A stretch of 64,000 nucleotides of DNA, from NCBI GenBank assembly GCA_028066055.1, contig JALCBY010000007.1:62001-126000 (forward strand). Reading direction: 5' to 3'. The notes beneath the pieces are model-generated. The model had not been told where the DNA came from, made no database searches, and was given only the letters and a program-made list of their open reading frames with translations. This document shows positions 28,098 to 36,097 of the stretch, piece after piece. Within the stretch, counting starts at the first letter, position 1, and each line of letters begins with the position of its first letter. Origin of the DNA: Hyphomicrobiaceae bacterium. Lineage in GTDB: Bacteria > Pseudomonadota > Alphaproteobacteria > Rhizobiales > Methyloligellaceae. Made by a program: the position numbers and the translations under genes.

Positions 28098-28149
28098 CAA
28101 ATAACGAAATTATTTAATTTTGTCAATTTACAAGATTACAAAGTTGAAT
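28098..28149. promoter_or_regulatory. Overlapping divergent promoters with TTGT-N6-ACAA repeat
   Basis: Minus strand: perfect TTGACA (28121-28126), 17-base spacer, TATTTG (28098-28103). Plus strand: TTGTCA (28120-28125), 18-base spacer, TTGAAT (28144-28149). The two -35 elements occupy the same bases, and an inverted repeat TTGT-N6-ACAA (28120-28133) covers them. The segment is far more AT-rich than its surroundings. Confidence 0.6.
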
Positions 28150-28239
28150 AAAGGAAAGTCGGGATGTAGTTTCATGGCTTGCGTCGCGGAGGCGACGCGT
28201 CCGAACGAGCATGTTCGGGGTTTGGAAGGTTCGTATCGA

Positions 28240-28908
28240 ATGCAGGAGACACAGACCGGCAAGCGGCTTGGCAGAACGCAATCAAAGATTCTGCAGACAC
28301 TGCTTCAGGCGGATTCACCGTTGCCGGTGCAGTACCTCACCCAACGTCTGAAAATTTCCCGGAACGCGACCTATCAGCATGTGACAACACTCGAACGCGA
28401 TGGGTTGATCGAAAAGGCTTCCATTTCGCAGACAAAGGGCCGCCCGAGCCAGACCTACCAGTTGACGGACGCGGGGCGGGAGGTTTTCCCCAAACACTAT
28501 GCCTTGTTTGCGACCCTTCTGGTGCGGCTTGTGAAGTCGAGGATGGGTGCCCGGGAATTTGAATCCTGTCTCGCCGATCTCGGGGACTCACTGGCGGATC
28601 AGCATTTGGACCGCGTGGCGGGTCTGGAAGGGGATGCGCTGATCCGCGAGGTCGCCAACATCATGTCCGAGCTGGGTTATGAAAGTGAGGCTTCACCCCC
28701 GGCGGACGGCGGAGCCGGCCTTGAGATTCGCGCCCACAATTGCGTGTTCCACGAGCTGGCACAGGAGCATGAAGAGGTCTGCGCGCTGGACATTGCGCTC
28801 ATCTCACGCTTGACAGGTCGTCAGATCGAACATGCGGAATGTGTTGTTCGCGGCGGGGCATGCTGCCGTTTCAGGGCGCTGGCGCGGTCCCGCCGACGTG
28901 AATCGTAA
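28240..28908 (+). CDS. SufR-like (COG2345) transcriptional regulator
   Basis: 222 residues. Winged helix-turn-helix at ~12-90 (YLTQRLKISRNATYQHVTTL, then KGRPSQTYQLTDAGREVFP, the family hallmark). The C-terminal domain has Cys168-X12-Cys181 with the SufR first-pair spacing, then Cys201, Cys208 and Cys209, so an iron-sulfur cluster or metal is likely. The ATG at 28240 has GGAAGG upstream; an ATG at 28174 would add 22 residues. It probably controls the divergent membrane-protein pair and itself. No suf genes are in the window. Confidence 0.82.
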   Translation: MQETQTGKRLGRTQSKILQTLLQADSPLPVQYLTQRLKISRNATYQHVTTLERDGLIEKASISQTKGRPSQTYQLTDAGREVFPKHYALFATLLVRLVKSRMGAREFESCLADLGDSLADQHLDRVAGLEGDALIREVANIMSELGYESEASPPADGGAGLEIRAHNCVFHELAQEHEEVCALDIALISRLTGRQIEHAECVVRGGACCRFRALARSRRRES

Positions 28909-28949
28909 GACCTCGGTCCGAGGATGCGAACCGGCATGACCTGCGGGCG

Positions 28950-30383
28950 TTAATGGTGAGCGCGATGGTGATGTCTCAAGCTGCGCAGGCGCGCCTTGTC
29001 GATTGGACCGCCGACGAAGAGAAGGCTCACGACGAACCCGCAGACCGCCAGCGCACCGTCGACCAGAAACGCGGTATGGATGCCGTCCGCCAACGATGGC
29101 GCGGTGACGACGATCGCCGTGTTGAGGCCCAGACCGATCGATCCGCCGGCAATCTGGAACATATAGACGATAGCGCCGCCGAGGCTTGCGCGTGCGTCAT
29201 CCAGAGCTGTGATCGCGGCGGTCGTAATCGACGAGTAAAAGAGCCCCACGCCCATGCCAAGGACGATCATGCCGAATATCAGCTGGTCATAGGTGGTTTT
29301 CGTATGAATGTCGGACAGCAGAAACATGCCTATAGCGAGGAGGGCAGCGCCCAGCGAAACGATCAGTTTCGGCCCCATGATTGCATAAAGCCGTCCCGCC
29401 ACGAATGACGTTACGGCGAATGTTCCCATCATCGGCAACAATCCGGCGCCCGCGCCGATGGCGCTGAAGCCGAGGATTTTCGACATGAATTGCGGCAGGT
29501 AAAGAAGCGCTGCAAAAAAGATGGCCGACATCATCAAGGTCGTAATACCGGCGGCGGCGAAATCCAGGTTCTTCATGACGTCGTCTGGGACCAGGGCGAC
29601 GTTGCCTACTCTGCGTTCATAGAACCCGAAGCCCACAAGCGCTACGGCAGACAAAGCGAACAGCCCGAGGATGGATGGAGCGGTCCATCCGCGGTCGGCG
29701 CCCCAGTCCAGAGCCAGCAGCAGCGCCAGCAGGCCGACGGACAGCGCCGCCATCCCATAATAGTCGATTGCTTCGTGAACCTTGCTTGCAGCGTCTCGCG
29801 GCACAACCAGCAGGACGACAGCGATTGCCGCCGCGGCGACCGGCAGGTTCACAAAGAAAATCCATCGCCACCCGACTGTATCGGTGAGGGTGCCGCCAAG
29901 GAGTGGGCCCATGGCGTTGCCGATGCCGGCGGCGCCGAGGATAATACCGCCCGCGAGCCCGGCTTTGCTCTTCGGCAGCAATCCATAGGTCATGCCGAGA
30001 ATGGCGGGCCACATCAACGCGCCACCGATGCCCATGATGCCGCGGCACACAAGCAGCAGCCAGACATTCTGTGCTAGCCCGCCAATGACAGAGAAAATGC
30101 CGAAAATGACCGTTCCTATAAAAAAGATCCGTCTGCGCCCGAACATGTCCGCGAGCCGACCTCCGGTGACGATAAGCACGCCGAACACCATGGCATAGCC
30201 ATTGATCACCCATTGCACGGTGGTGACGTCCGCGTTGAAGGTCTTCTCTATCGCCGGGAGTGCGACAGACAGGGCAGTGAAGTCATTGGCTACAACGAGC
30301 ACGCCGATGCCCATCGCGATCAAGCCAAAAATCGCATCCCTTTCAAGACGATCTTCTGCCCTTTCGAGACGGTCTTTTGCCAT
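28950..30383 (-). CDS. DHA2-family MFS multidrug exporter (EmrB/QacA type)
   Basis: 477 residues with about fourteen hydrophobic segments, as in the DHA2 drug:proton antiporters. Motif A is seen as GGRLADMFGRRRIF, motif C as AGIGNAMGPLLGG followed by GWRWIFFVNLP. The C-terminus ends in a His-rich tail (RHHHRAHH). Substrates unknown. The ATG at 30383 follows a G-rich ribosome site. Convergent with the SufR-like gene (41-base gap) and divergent from the cupin gene. Confidence 0.9.
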   Translation of the reverse strand: MAKDRLERAEDRLERDAIFGLIAMGIGVLVVANDFTALSVALPAIEKTFNADVTTVQWVINGYAMVFGVLIVTGGRLADMFGRRRIFFIGTVIFGIFSVIGGLAQNVWLLLVCRGIMGIGGALMWPAILGMTYGLLPKSKAGLAGGIILGAAGIGNAMGPLLGGTLTDTVGWRWIFFVNLPVAAAAIAVVLLVVPRDAASKVHEAIDYYGMAALSVGLLALLLALDWGADRGWTAPSILGLFALSAVALVGFGFYERRVGNVALVPDDVMKNLDFAAAGITTLMMSAIFFAALLYLPQFMSKILGFSAIGAGAGLLPMMGTFAVTSFVAGRLYAIMGPKLIVSLGAALLAIGMFLLSDIHTKTTYDQLIFGMIVLGMGVGLFYSSITTAAITALDDARASLGGAIVYMFQIAGGSIGLGLNTAIVVTAPSLADGIHTAFLVDGALAVCGFVVSLLFVGGPIDKARLRSLRHHHRAHH

Positions 30384-30474
30384 GCTCTTGTCCCCCCCTT
30401 TGCGCAATGCTCGGGAAGGCTAGCTTTTTAACTGTGCTATTTCCAGCACGATGGAAGCAATTAAAAGGTGCTTT

Positions 30475-30843
30475 ATGGAATTCTTTGATGCAACAGATTT
30501 TGTGAAACTGTCCAATCCCGGAGTGGTTTCCGAGCAGCTCATTTCGCCGCACAAGTCAGACAGCGAGCGGATGACGATTACGCGCGTCAGCGTTGAGCCA
30601 GGCGCCATCCAGGACCGTCACGCTCACGAGGCGTCGGAACAGGTGTGGATCGCGCTCAGCGGCGAAGGCGAGCTGTTGCTGGACAATGAAACGACGCGGA
30701 CTTTTGCGGCAGGGCAGGTCGTCCGGTTCGAGGCCGGTGACGTTCACGGATTCAGGAACACCGCAAACGAACCATTTGTCTATCTCGCGGTGACCGCACC
30801 GCCGATCCGGTTCGACAATGCCTACGCCAGGAATGAACCGTGA
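30475..30843 (+). CDS. Single-domain cupin protein
   Basis: Small beta-barrel protein of 122 residues. Cupin motif 1 has His residues in DRHAHEASEQVWIALSGEGE, and motif 2 is AGQVVRFEAGDVHGFRNT; together they give a His-His-Glu-His-like metal site. Function cannot be assigned: cupins may be dioxygenases, isomerases or binding proteins. The ATG at 30475 has AAAGG upstream. Divergent from the DHA2 exporter gene, so the two may be co-regulated. Confidence 0.87.
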   Translation: MEFFDATDFVKLSNPGVVSEQLISPHKSDSERMTITRVSVEPGAIQDRHAHEASEQVWIALSGEGELLLDNETTRTFAAGQVVRFEAGDVHGFRNTANEPFVYLAVTAPPIRFDNAYARNEP

Positions 30844-30856
30844 TCGGTGGCGATCA
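30841..30856. terminator. Weak hairpin between convergent cupin and trcR
   Basis: TGATCG-GTGG-CGATCA: six-base perfect arms overlapping the cupin stop codon, 10 bases before the trcR stop from the other side. No T-tract, so function as a terminator is uncertain. Confidence 0.35.
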
Positions 30857-30865
30857 CATAACATT

Positions 30866-31717
30866 CTAATCCTTGGCTTCCGTTTCCTCTTCGGATTCGG
30901 TGTCTTTCTTGAGCTCACCCAGCTTTGCAAACACCGACTCGGCCTCTTCCTTTGCGTCTGCGGCTTGCTCTTCCGCCGTCTTGTCTGCCGGCTGGGTGCC
31001 GGCAATGTCCACGCGCTTGAGCGCGAGGGCGGCCGCTTCCGTTGCTTCCTTGTGTGCGGCGAGTTCCGCAGCGGTAACGAGCGTCGCTTCCTTCTTTTTC
31101 TTCTTCTCCCGCGCGGGCACGGTTTCTTCCGTCGGCAACAGTGTGCCAGCCTTGATCGCTTCCTTCTCGGCGGCCTTGCGCTCGCGCTCGACCCGGCGCG
31201 CCGCCCGTTTCACTTCCCGGTCGAGGTCGGTCTGTGTGCACAGCGCCAGAGTCACCGGGTCGGCGGGCTGCAGATTGGCCGAGTTCCAGTGCGTGCGCTC
31301 GCGGATGGATTCAATGGTCGGCTTGGTGGTGCCGACCAGCCGCATGATCTGGCTGTCGCGCAATTCGGCATGCTGGCGCAACAGCCAGAGAATGGCGTTC
31401 GGGCGGTCCTGCCGCCGCGAAACGGGGGTGTATTTCGGGCCCTTTTTGGTTTTCACGACGGGAATCTGAACCTTGGGCTCGGAGATTTTCAGATGATACT
31501 TGGAATCCTCTTGCGCGCGCTGGATTTCTTCGCGGCTGAGCTGGCCCGAAGAGATCGGGTCCATGCCTTTGATGCCATGTGCGACGTCGCCATCGGCAAT
31601 GCCCTTCACCTCCAGTACGTGGAGTTGGCAGAACTCGGCGATCTGATCGAATGTGAGCGACGTATTCTCCACAAGCCAAACGGCAGTGGCCTTGGGCATC
31701 AATGGTGTACGGGACAT
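30866..31717 (-). CDS. trcR: DUF1013 cell-cycle regulator, TrcR family
   Basis: Conserved alphaproteobacterial regulator, 283 residues. The N-terminal half is the DUF1013 region: MPKATAVWLVENTSLTFDQI, GIKGMDPISSGQLSREEI and a helical part with RDSQIMRLVGTTKPTIESIR, an HTH-like segment. The C-terminal ~100 residues are low complexity, rich in Lys, Glu and Ala, with a KKKKK run and an acidic end. The family is annotated as a cell-cycle transcription regulator linked to the CtrA network. The ATG at 31717 has AGAGG upstream. Confidence 0.88.
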   Translation of the reverse strand: MSRTPLMPKATAVWLVENTSLTFDQIAEFCQLHVLEVKGIADGDVAHGIKGMDPISSGQLSREEIQRAQEDSKYHLKISEPKVQIPVVKTKKGPKYTPVSRRQDRPNAILWLLRQHAELRDSQIMRLVGTTKPTIESIRERTHWNSANLQPADPVTLALCTQTDLDREVKRAARRVERERKAAEKEAIKAGTLLPTEETVPAREKKKKKEATLVTAAELAAHKEATEAAALALKRVDIAGTQPADKTAEEQAADAKEEAESVFAKLGELKKDTESEEETEAKD

Positions 31718-31910
31718 GAATCTGACCTCTCTGCTCCTGCCCATGGCCATGAGCAAAAGCGGTAAATAGACTCCTCAATCAAAAGGGATTGGCCCCTATA
31801 TAAGCCGGTGTGGCTGCAGACGCAATCATACGCTTCCCGCCATACCTTGGCCGCAAGACAGTATGCTACTGGTGGGCGGATTTATATGAAAACAACAAGA
31901 AGTCTGCACG

Positions 31911-32609
31911 ATGATCACGCTCTATACGTTCGGCCCGAAATTCGGCCTTCCCGACCCATCGCCATTCTGCATGAAAGCGATCGTGCTGCTCAAAATGGCG
32001 GGACTGGAGTTCAAAACCGATGCAGCCAATCTGCAGAAGGCACCGAAGAGCAAGGCGCCCTACATGGACGATGACGGAACGATCGTTGCCGATTCCACTT
32101 TCATTCGCCTGTATTTGGAAAAGACACGGGGTATCGATTTCGACGAAGGGCTGAGTGCTACGGACCGCGCGATCTCTTGGGCATTCGAAAAGCTGTGTGA
32201 GGACAATCTGTACTGGGCGATCGTCGAGGCACGTTGGATGAACGACAGGAATTTCAATGCAGGCCCAGTTCAGTTCTTCGAAGCCGTTCCGGCCATCGTG
32301 CGGCCGCTGCTGGTTCCCATCGTCAGGCGTCAGGTACGCCGGGACCTCAAAGGACAGGGGACAGGTCGGCATTCTGAAGCTGAAATCGCCGAACTCGCGA
32401 CGCGCGGCATCGTAGGTCTTGCAACATTTCTCGGCGACAAACCCTATCTGATGGGTGATAAGCCGTGCGGCGCAGATGCGAGTGTCTTTTCAACCGTCTC
32501 GAGTTTGCTGTGTGAAGTGTTCGACACACCGCTTCTCGACGCGACCAAAAAGCACGAAAACCTTGTCGCCTATCGTGACCGGCTGATGGCGCAGTATTTC
32601 CCGGACTAG
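31911..32609 (+). CDS. Glutathione S-transferase family protein
   Basis: 232 residues with a thioredoxin-like N-terminal domain (ITLYTFGPKFGLPDPSPFC) and an all-helical C-terminal domain (SWAFEKLCEDNLYW, YLMGDKPCGADASVF). The pattern is nearer to the FAXC/metaxin-like GSTs than to classic detoxifying enzymes. Glutathione binding is likely; the substrate is unknown. It is divergent from trcR with a 193-base gap in which I see no clear site. Confidence 0.85.
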   Translation: MITLYTFGPKFGLPDPSPFCMKAIVLLKMAGLEFKTDAANLQKAPKSKAPYMDDDGTIVADSTFIRLYLEKTRGIDFDEGLSATDRAISWAFEKLCEDNLYWAIVEARWMNDRNFNAGPVQFFEAVPAIVRPLLVPIVRRQVRRDLKGQGTGRHSEAEIAELATRGIVGLATFLGDKPYLMGDKPCGADASVFSTVSSLLCEVFDTPLLDATKKHENLVAYRDRLMAQYFPD

Positions 32610-32678
32610 GCGGGCAAGGCTCAGCATCGGCGCTCAATGAGGTGTGAGGCGTTCGCCGCGTTATTGAGTCGGGGTTGC

Positions 32679-33680
32679 CTATGCGACGCGCAGCATGATC
32701 TTGCCGATATGCGCTCCCGATTCCATGTGGGCGTGCGCGCGCGCCGCGTCTTTCAGGTCGAATGTCTTGTTCAGAACGGGTTTGACTTTCCCGGCCTCGA
32801 TCAGGGGCCAGACCTTTTCCTCGAGTGCGCGCGCAATGCCACCCTTTACCTCGACCGTGCGCGGCCGGAGGGTGGAGCCGGTATAGGTCAGGCGTTTCAG
32901 CATCAGTTTGACGAAGTTGGCTTCAGTCTTCGCACCTTCGAGAAACGCGATCTGCACGATATGGCCGTCCGTAGCGGCTGCGGAGAAATTGCGGTCGATG
33001 TAGCTGCCGCCGACCATGTCGAGGATGACATCGGCACCCTGTCCGTCGGTGGCCTCCTTCGTGACGGCGACGAAATCCTCGTCCCTGTAATTGATTGCGC
33101 GCGTGGCTCCGAGTTTTTCACAGGCCGCGCATTTTTCAGCGGACCCGGCGGTTGCCAGCACTTTTGCGCCGAAGGCCACGCCCAGTTGAATGGCGGTCGT
33201 GCCAATGCCGGAAGACCCGCCGTGCACCAGCAGCCAGTCGCCTGATTTGAGCGTGCCTCGCTCGAAGACATTGTGCCAGACGGTGAAAAAGGTTTCAGGC
33301 AGCGCGGCTGCTTCTTCCATGCTCAGGCCCTTGGGCACGGGAAGCGCGGATGGTTCGTCGGCGAGGCAGTATTCGGCGTAACCGCCGCCGGACGTCAATG
33401 CACATATGACGTCTCCGGTTTTGAATCGGCTTGTCCCGGAACCGGTCGCGACGACCTGGCCTGAAATCTCAAGTCCAGGCAGTTCGGATGCGCCCGGAGG
33501 TGGCGGATAGGAACCGGTGCGCTGGGCAATATCGGGACGGTTGACACCGGCATACTCCACCCTGACCAGCAATTGTCCCGGTCCCGGTTCCGGAACAGCG
33601 GCTTTTTGGGGCTGCAGGACATCCGGTCCGCCGGGTTCGGTAATGGCGATCGCGGTCATTGTATCGGGCAAAGTGGTCAT
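32679..33680 (-). CDS. NAD(P)H-quinone oxidoreductase, PIG3-like
   Basis: Medium-chain dehydrogenase without zinc, zeta-crystallin/PIG3 type, 333 residues; reduces quinones or enones with NADPH. Visible parts: VEYAGVNRPDIAQRTGSYPPP near the start, the quinone-oxidoreductase region LPETFFTVWHNVFERG, and the cofactor fold LVHGGSSGIGTTAIQL with ATAGSAEKC. The ATG at 33680 is used; nine upstream codons to a TTG look extraneous. It is convergent with the GST gene. Confidence 0.92.
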   Translation of the reverse strand: MTTLPDTMTAIAITEPGGPDVLQPQKAAVPEPGPGQLLVRVEYAGVNRPDIAQRTGSYPPPPGASELPGLEISGQVVATGSGTSRFKTGDVICALTSGGGYAEYCLADEPSALPVPKGLSMEEAAALPETFFTVWHNVFERGTLKSGDWLLVHGGSSGIGTTAIQLGVAFGAKVLATAGSAEKCAACEKLGATRAINYRDEDFVAVTKEATDGQGADVILDMVGGSYIDRNFSAAATDGHIVQIAFLEGAKTEANFVKLMLKRLTYTGSTLRPRTVEVKGGIARALEEKVWPLIEAGKVKPVLNKTFDLKDAARAHAHMESGAHIGKIMLRVA

Positions 33681-33849
33681 GGAGTGTCTTTCAGATGAAA
33701 ATCGCAAGAAGCGGCTGGTCTAGGGCGTTGAGATAGCCCGGATTGCAAGCCTCCTCAAGAGAGTGTGTTGATGCCGGATCGCTCTCCGCATCATGGTGCA
33801 CAAATGGTAACTTTGGCGGCGAAAGAGCGGGAGGAAGGAGAGACGTGTG

Positions 33850-34038
33850 ATGGATATGGAAGAACTGGAACCGCGCAAGGCTGCCGCCTATGAGCTTGGC
33901 GGCGATCTCTCAACCATTTCGATTGAAGAGCTGAAAGAACTCACGGAGCGGCTGAAAGCTGAGATTGCCCGCATCGAGCATGAAATCAAGGCAAAGGAGT
34001 CGTCGCGCGACGCTGCAGCCTCGGTTTTCAAAAGTTGA
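33850..34038 (+). CDS. DUF1192 family small protein
   Basis: 62 residues, acidic and helical, of unknown function but conserved in alphaproteobacteria. The family pattern is intact: EELEPRKAAAYELGGDLST, ISIEELKELTERLKAEIARI with a leucine-rich coiled coil, and a short polar tail. The ATG at 33850 has GGAGGAAGGAG upstream; a GTG one codon earlier is also possible. It sits before the candidate small RNA and rcdA. Confidence 0.87.
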   Translation: MDMEELEPRKAAAYELGGDLSTISIEELKELTERLKAEIARIEHEIKAKESSRDAAASVFKS

Positions 34039-34106
34039 ATTTTTTCAACGCTAAGGCATGAATATTACTGGAGAATTTACCCAATGCGTCAGGAATTTGG
34101 TTACCA

Positions 34107-34139
34107 TTAACCTTTTGTTAGGAGGTGTAGGGTTAATAT
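34107..34139 (+). promoter_or_regulatory. CtrA-like box and -10 ahead of candidate small RNA
   Basis: TTAA-CCTTTTG-TTAG (34107-34121), one base off the CtrA consensus, then TAATAT at 34134-34139. The spacing fits a CtrA site covering the -35 region and would start RNA near 34146. Confidence 0.45.
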
Positions 34140-34145
34140 TCACCA

Positions 34146-34238
34146 TATCCAGTCATCTGGATTTGAGTGGCTCCTGTCCACTCTGTTTGACGCCTCCCTG
34201 TTAACTTCCAGAGCCGCGGTTTCCGCGGCTCTTTTTTT
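34146..34238 (+). ncRNA. Candidate small RNA with anti-Shine-Dalgarno loops
   Basis: The gap 34039-34350 (312 bases) has no gene but is highly structured: hairpin ATCCAG-TCAT-CTGGAT (34147-34162), hairpin GAGTGG-CTCCTGT-CCACTC (34165-34183) showing CTCCT in its loop, a single-stranded pyrimidine-rich stretch with GCCTCCC, then a strong terminator. A promoter-like element ends just before it. About 93 bases. The layout recalls rhizobial small RNAs such as suhB/mmgR (Rfam RF00519), which I recall only loosely. It could instead be the 3' end of the DUF1192 mRNA. Confidence 0.5.
34210..34238 (+). terminator. Strong intrinsic terminator
   Basis: Perfect 10-bp stem AGAGCCGCGG / CCGCGGCTCT with a TTT loop and a run of T's (34233-34238). 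It ends the candidate small RNA (or DUF1192 transcript) 112 bases before rcdA. Confidence 0.92.
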
Positions 34239-34350
34239 CTTCGTCAGCTAAAATTTTACGGTTTTGCATTAACCTGCAATCCACGCAGGATGTCTAAGTC
34301 GGCCTCTGGTTTGCATATGCGCAATTACAGAGGTGGGGAGCGTTAGTTGA

Positions 34351-34938
34351 ATGTCGCGTGAATCAAACACCGGATCTCCGAGTTCAGGAGACAATGTGAC
34401 CATTCCCTTTGGTCACAAATACGCTGAGTCGGACAAGTTTTCGGCTGTCTTTCAGGAGGGCATGGCGCTGGTTGAGGCCACGGCGGCTTACCTCGACGGC
34501 GATGGCCGCAAGGAAGCCAAGAATCTGGACGGCCCGGCATCGCTCGCCTATGCCAGCGAGAGCATGCGGCTCACGACCCGTCTGATGCAGCTTGCATCCT
34601 GGTTGCTCATTCGTCGTGCTGTGAACGAAGGCGAAATGACGCCGGAGCAGGCGTTCGAGGAACAGAACAAGGTCAAGTTCCAGCCGACCAGCAGCAAGCT
34701 CGATGAGGAAGCCTATGCGCAGCTGCCGCTCCAACTGAAGGAGCTCAACCAGGCGAGCCTGCATCTGCACAGGCGCGTCATGGCGCTGGACAGGATGCTC
34801 CGTGCCGAACTGGAAAAAGAGCCCTCCGGCGAGAGCAATCCGGCCATCGAAGAGCAATTGTCGCGCCTGTCGGACGCTTTTGGCCCGATCGTCGACATCC
34901 AGCCCGACAAAAAAGGCGGACCCAAAGAGTCCGCCTGA
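34351..34938 (+). CDS. rcdA: DUF1465 protein, CtrA-degradation adaptor RcdA
   Basis: Adaptor that, in Caulobacter, helps bring CtrA and other substrates to the ClpXP protease at the G1-S transition. 195 residues, helical. The DUF1465 core is clear: FQEGMALVEATAAYLDGDGR, ASESMRLTTRLMQLASWLL and LHRRVMALDRMLRAEL, with a disordered acidic-polar tail as in RcdA. ATG at 34351; upstream lies a small-RNA candidate with a CtrA-like box. Confidence 0.88.
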   Translation: MSRESNTGSPSSGDNVTIPFGHKYAESDKFSAVFQEGMALVEATAAYLDGDGRKEAKNLDGPASLAYASESMRLTTRLMQLASWLLIRRAVNEGEMTPEQAFEEQNKVKFQPTSSKLDEEAYAQLPLQLKELNQASLHLHRRVMALDRMLRAELEKEPSGESNPAIEEQLSRLSDAFGPIVDIQPDKKGGPKESA

Positions 34939-34965
34939 TCACAACTCACCAGATGGCGCTTCGAT

Positions 34966-35187
34966 CTACTTGATGAAGCCCTCATACTTCTTCTTGAAGC
35001 GTGAAACCCGGCCGCCGCGGTCGACCAGGTGCTGGCTGCCGCCGGTCCATGCCGGGTGCGTGCTCGGATCGATATCGAGCTTCAAGGTGTCGCCATCGGC
35101 ACCGTAGGTCGAAAAAGTTTCGTACTCGGTTCCGTCGGTCATGACGACTTTGATCTTGTGATAGTCGGGATGTATGTCTTTTTTCAT
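34966..35187 (-). CDS. rpmE: 50S ribosomal protein L31
   Basis: 73-residue large-subunit protein. It starts [19 protein letters not shown] and has THPAWTGG and the C-terminal [12 protein letters not shown]. The zinc-binding cysteines of type-A L31 are absent, the normal state in many alphaproteobacteria. ATG at 35187; a longer in-frame reading adds 30 non-family residues. Convergent with rcdA, 27 bases apart. Confidence 0.95.
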   Translation of the reverse strand: MKKDIHPDYHKIKVVMTDGTEYETFSTYGADGDTLKLDIDPSTHPAWTGGSQHLVDRGGRVSRFKKKYEGFIK

Positions 35188-35301
35188 CGTGTTCGCACCC
35201 GGCAGGTTTTCTGTTCTGCCTTCTCGTGGCCGCAGCATCGGGCCCAATATCCATGATTGGGCGTTGCTATATCGCAAACGGCCGCCCGCGACAAGATACC
35301 C

Positions 35302-36012
35302 TTACACAGAGCGGTCAAATCCCCGTCCGGGTTCTGTGAGCCCGAGGTTTTCCGCAATCATCCTGAGCATCGCATGTTCTTCCGGCGCGACTTCGTCGTC
35401 GGCTGCGGCAATCGCAACCAGATATTTGTACACGGCACGCTTGGTTTTCTCGTCGACGATGTCATTAAGCATGATCGCAAGATCGGCCGGCGTCGGCAGG
35501 TCACGCCTGGCTTCTGCCACCGCAAGGAACTCCTCTTCGTCAAAATCGGAGAACAGATCCTTGCCAATTGAGGAGGCGACCTGGACTTCCTCGGGATAGA
35601 CCTTGCCGTCGGACGTGATCAGCGCGGCAGCAAGCCCATAAGCGATGCGGACGGGACGTCTGAGGTCTTCCGGGTCGTCGACGCCTGCCGCGCGCAGCAA
35701 CCTGCGAACGCGCGCCACATCTTTTCGTACTGTAGTTGCCCGAACGAACCCGTAGGTGATCATGATCGGGTTGGCGACGATGGCCGCCGGACTTGTCCAA
35801 CCGTCGAGACTGGCCGTCAATGACTGGTACACGAGCTGTTTGCGCACGCAGGCCCGGCAGCCGGCGATGGTTTTGAGATCGAACTGCGCGCCGAGCCCGT
35901 CGCCCCGCACTTTCGGCAATGTGGCCGCCGTTTCCAGCGATTTCGTCTTGCAGAACGGGCAAAGATGGCCGTCTTTCTGGTTGCCGGTTCCCTCCGGCAT
36001 GTCGTCGCTCAT
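35302..36012 (-). CDS. TerB-like protein with N-terminal zinc ribbon
   Basis: 236 residues. A probable zinc ribbon is made by CPFC (18-21) and CRAC (52-55); a hydrophobic segment with SPAAIVANPIMITYGF follows; and the C-terminal half (~125-230) is a TerB-type helical bundle with the acidic ITSDGKVYPEE and IAAADDEVAPEEHAML calcium/metal-binding repeats. TerB domains occur in tellurite/stress systems; no ter operon is here. The ATG at 36012 is preferred over a weak TTG upstream. Function unknown. Confidence 0.75.
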   Translation of the reverse strand: MSDDMPEGTGNQKDGHLCPFCKTKSLETAATLPKVRGDGLGAQFDLKTIAGCRACVRKQLVYQSLTASLDGWTSPAAIVANPIMITYGFVRATTVRKDVARVRRLLRAAGVDDPEDLRRPVRIAYGLAAALITSDGKVYPEEVQVASSIGKDLFSDFDEEEFLAVAEARRDLPTPADLAIMLNDIVDEKTKRAVYKYLVAIAAADDEVAPEEHAMLRMIAENLGLTEPGRGFDRSV

Positions 36013-36097
36013 GGCCTGAACAATGCCATGTTGCCGGAAAAGCCGAAAGGCGCCGCCGTCCGCCGGCACCTGCAAGGGGCGCCAGTTTGGCCCGGTT

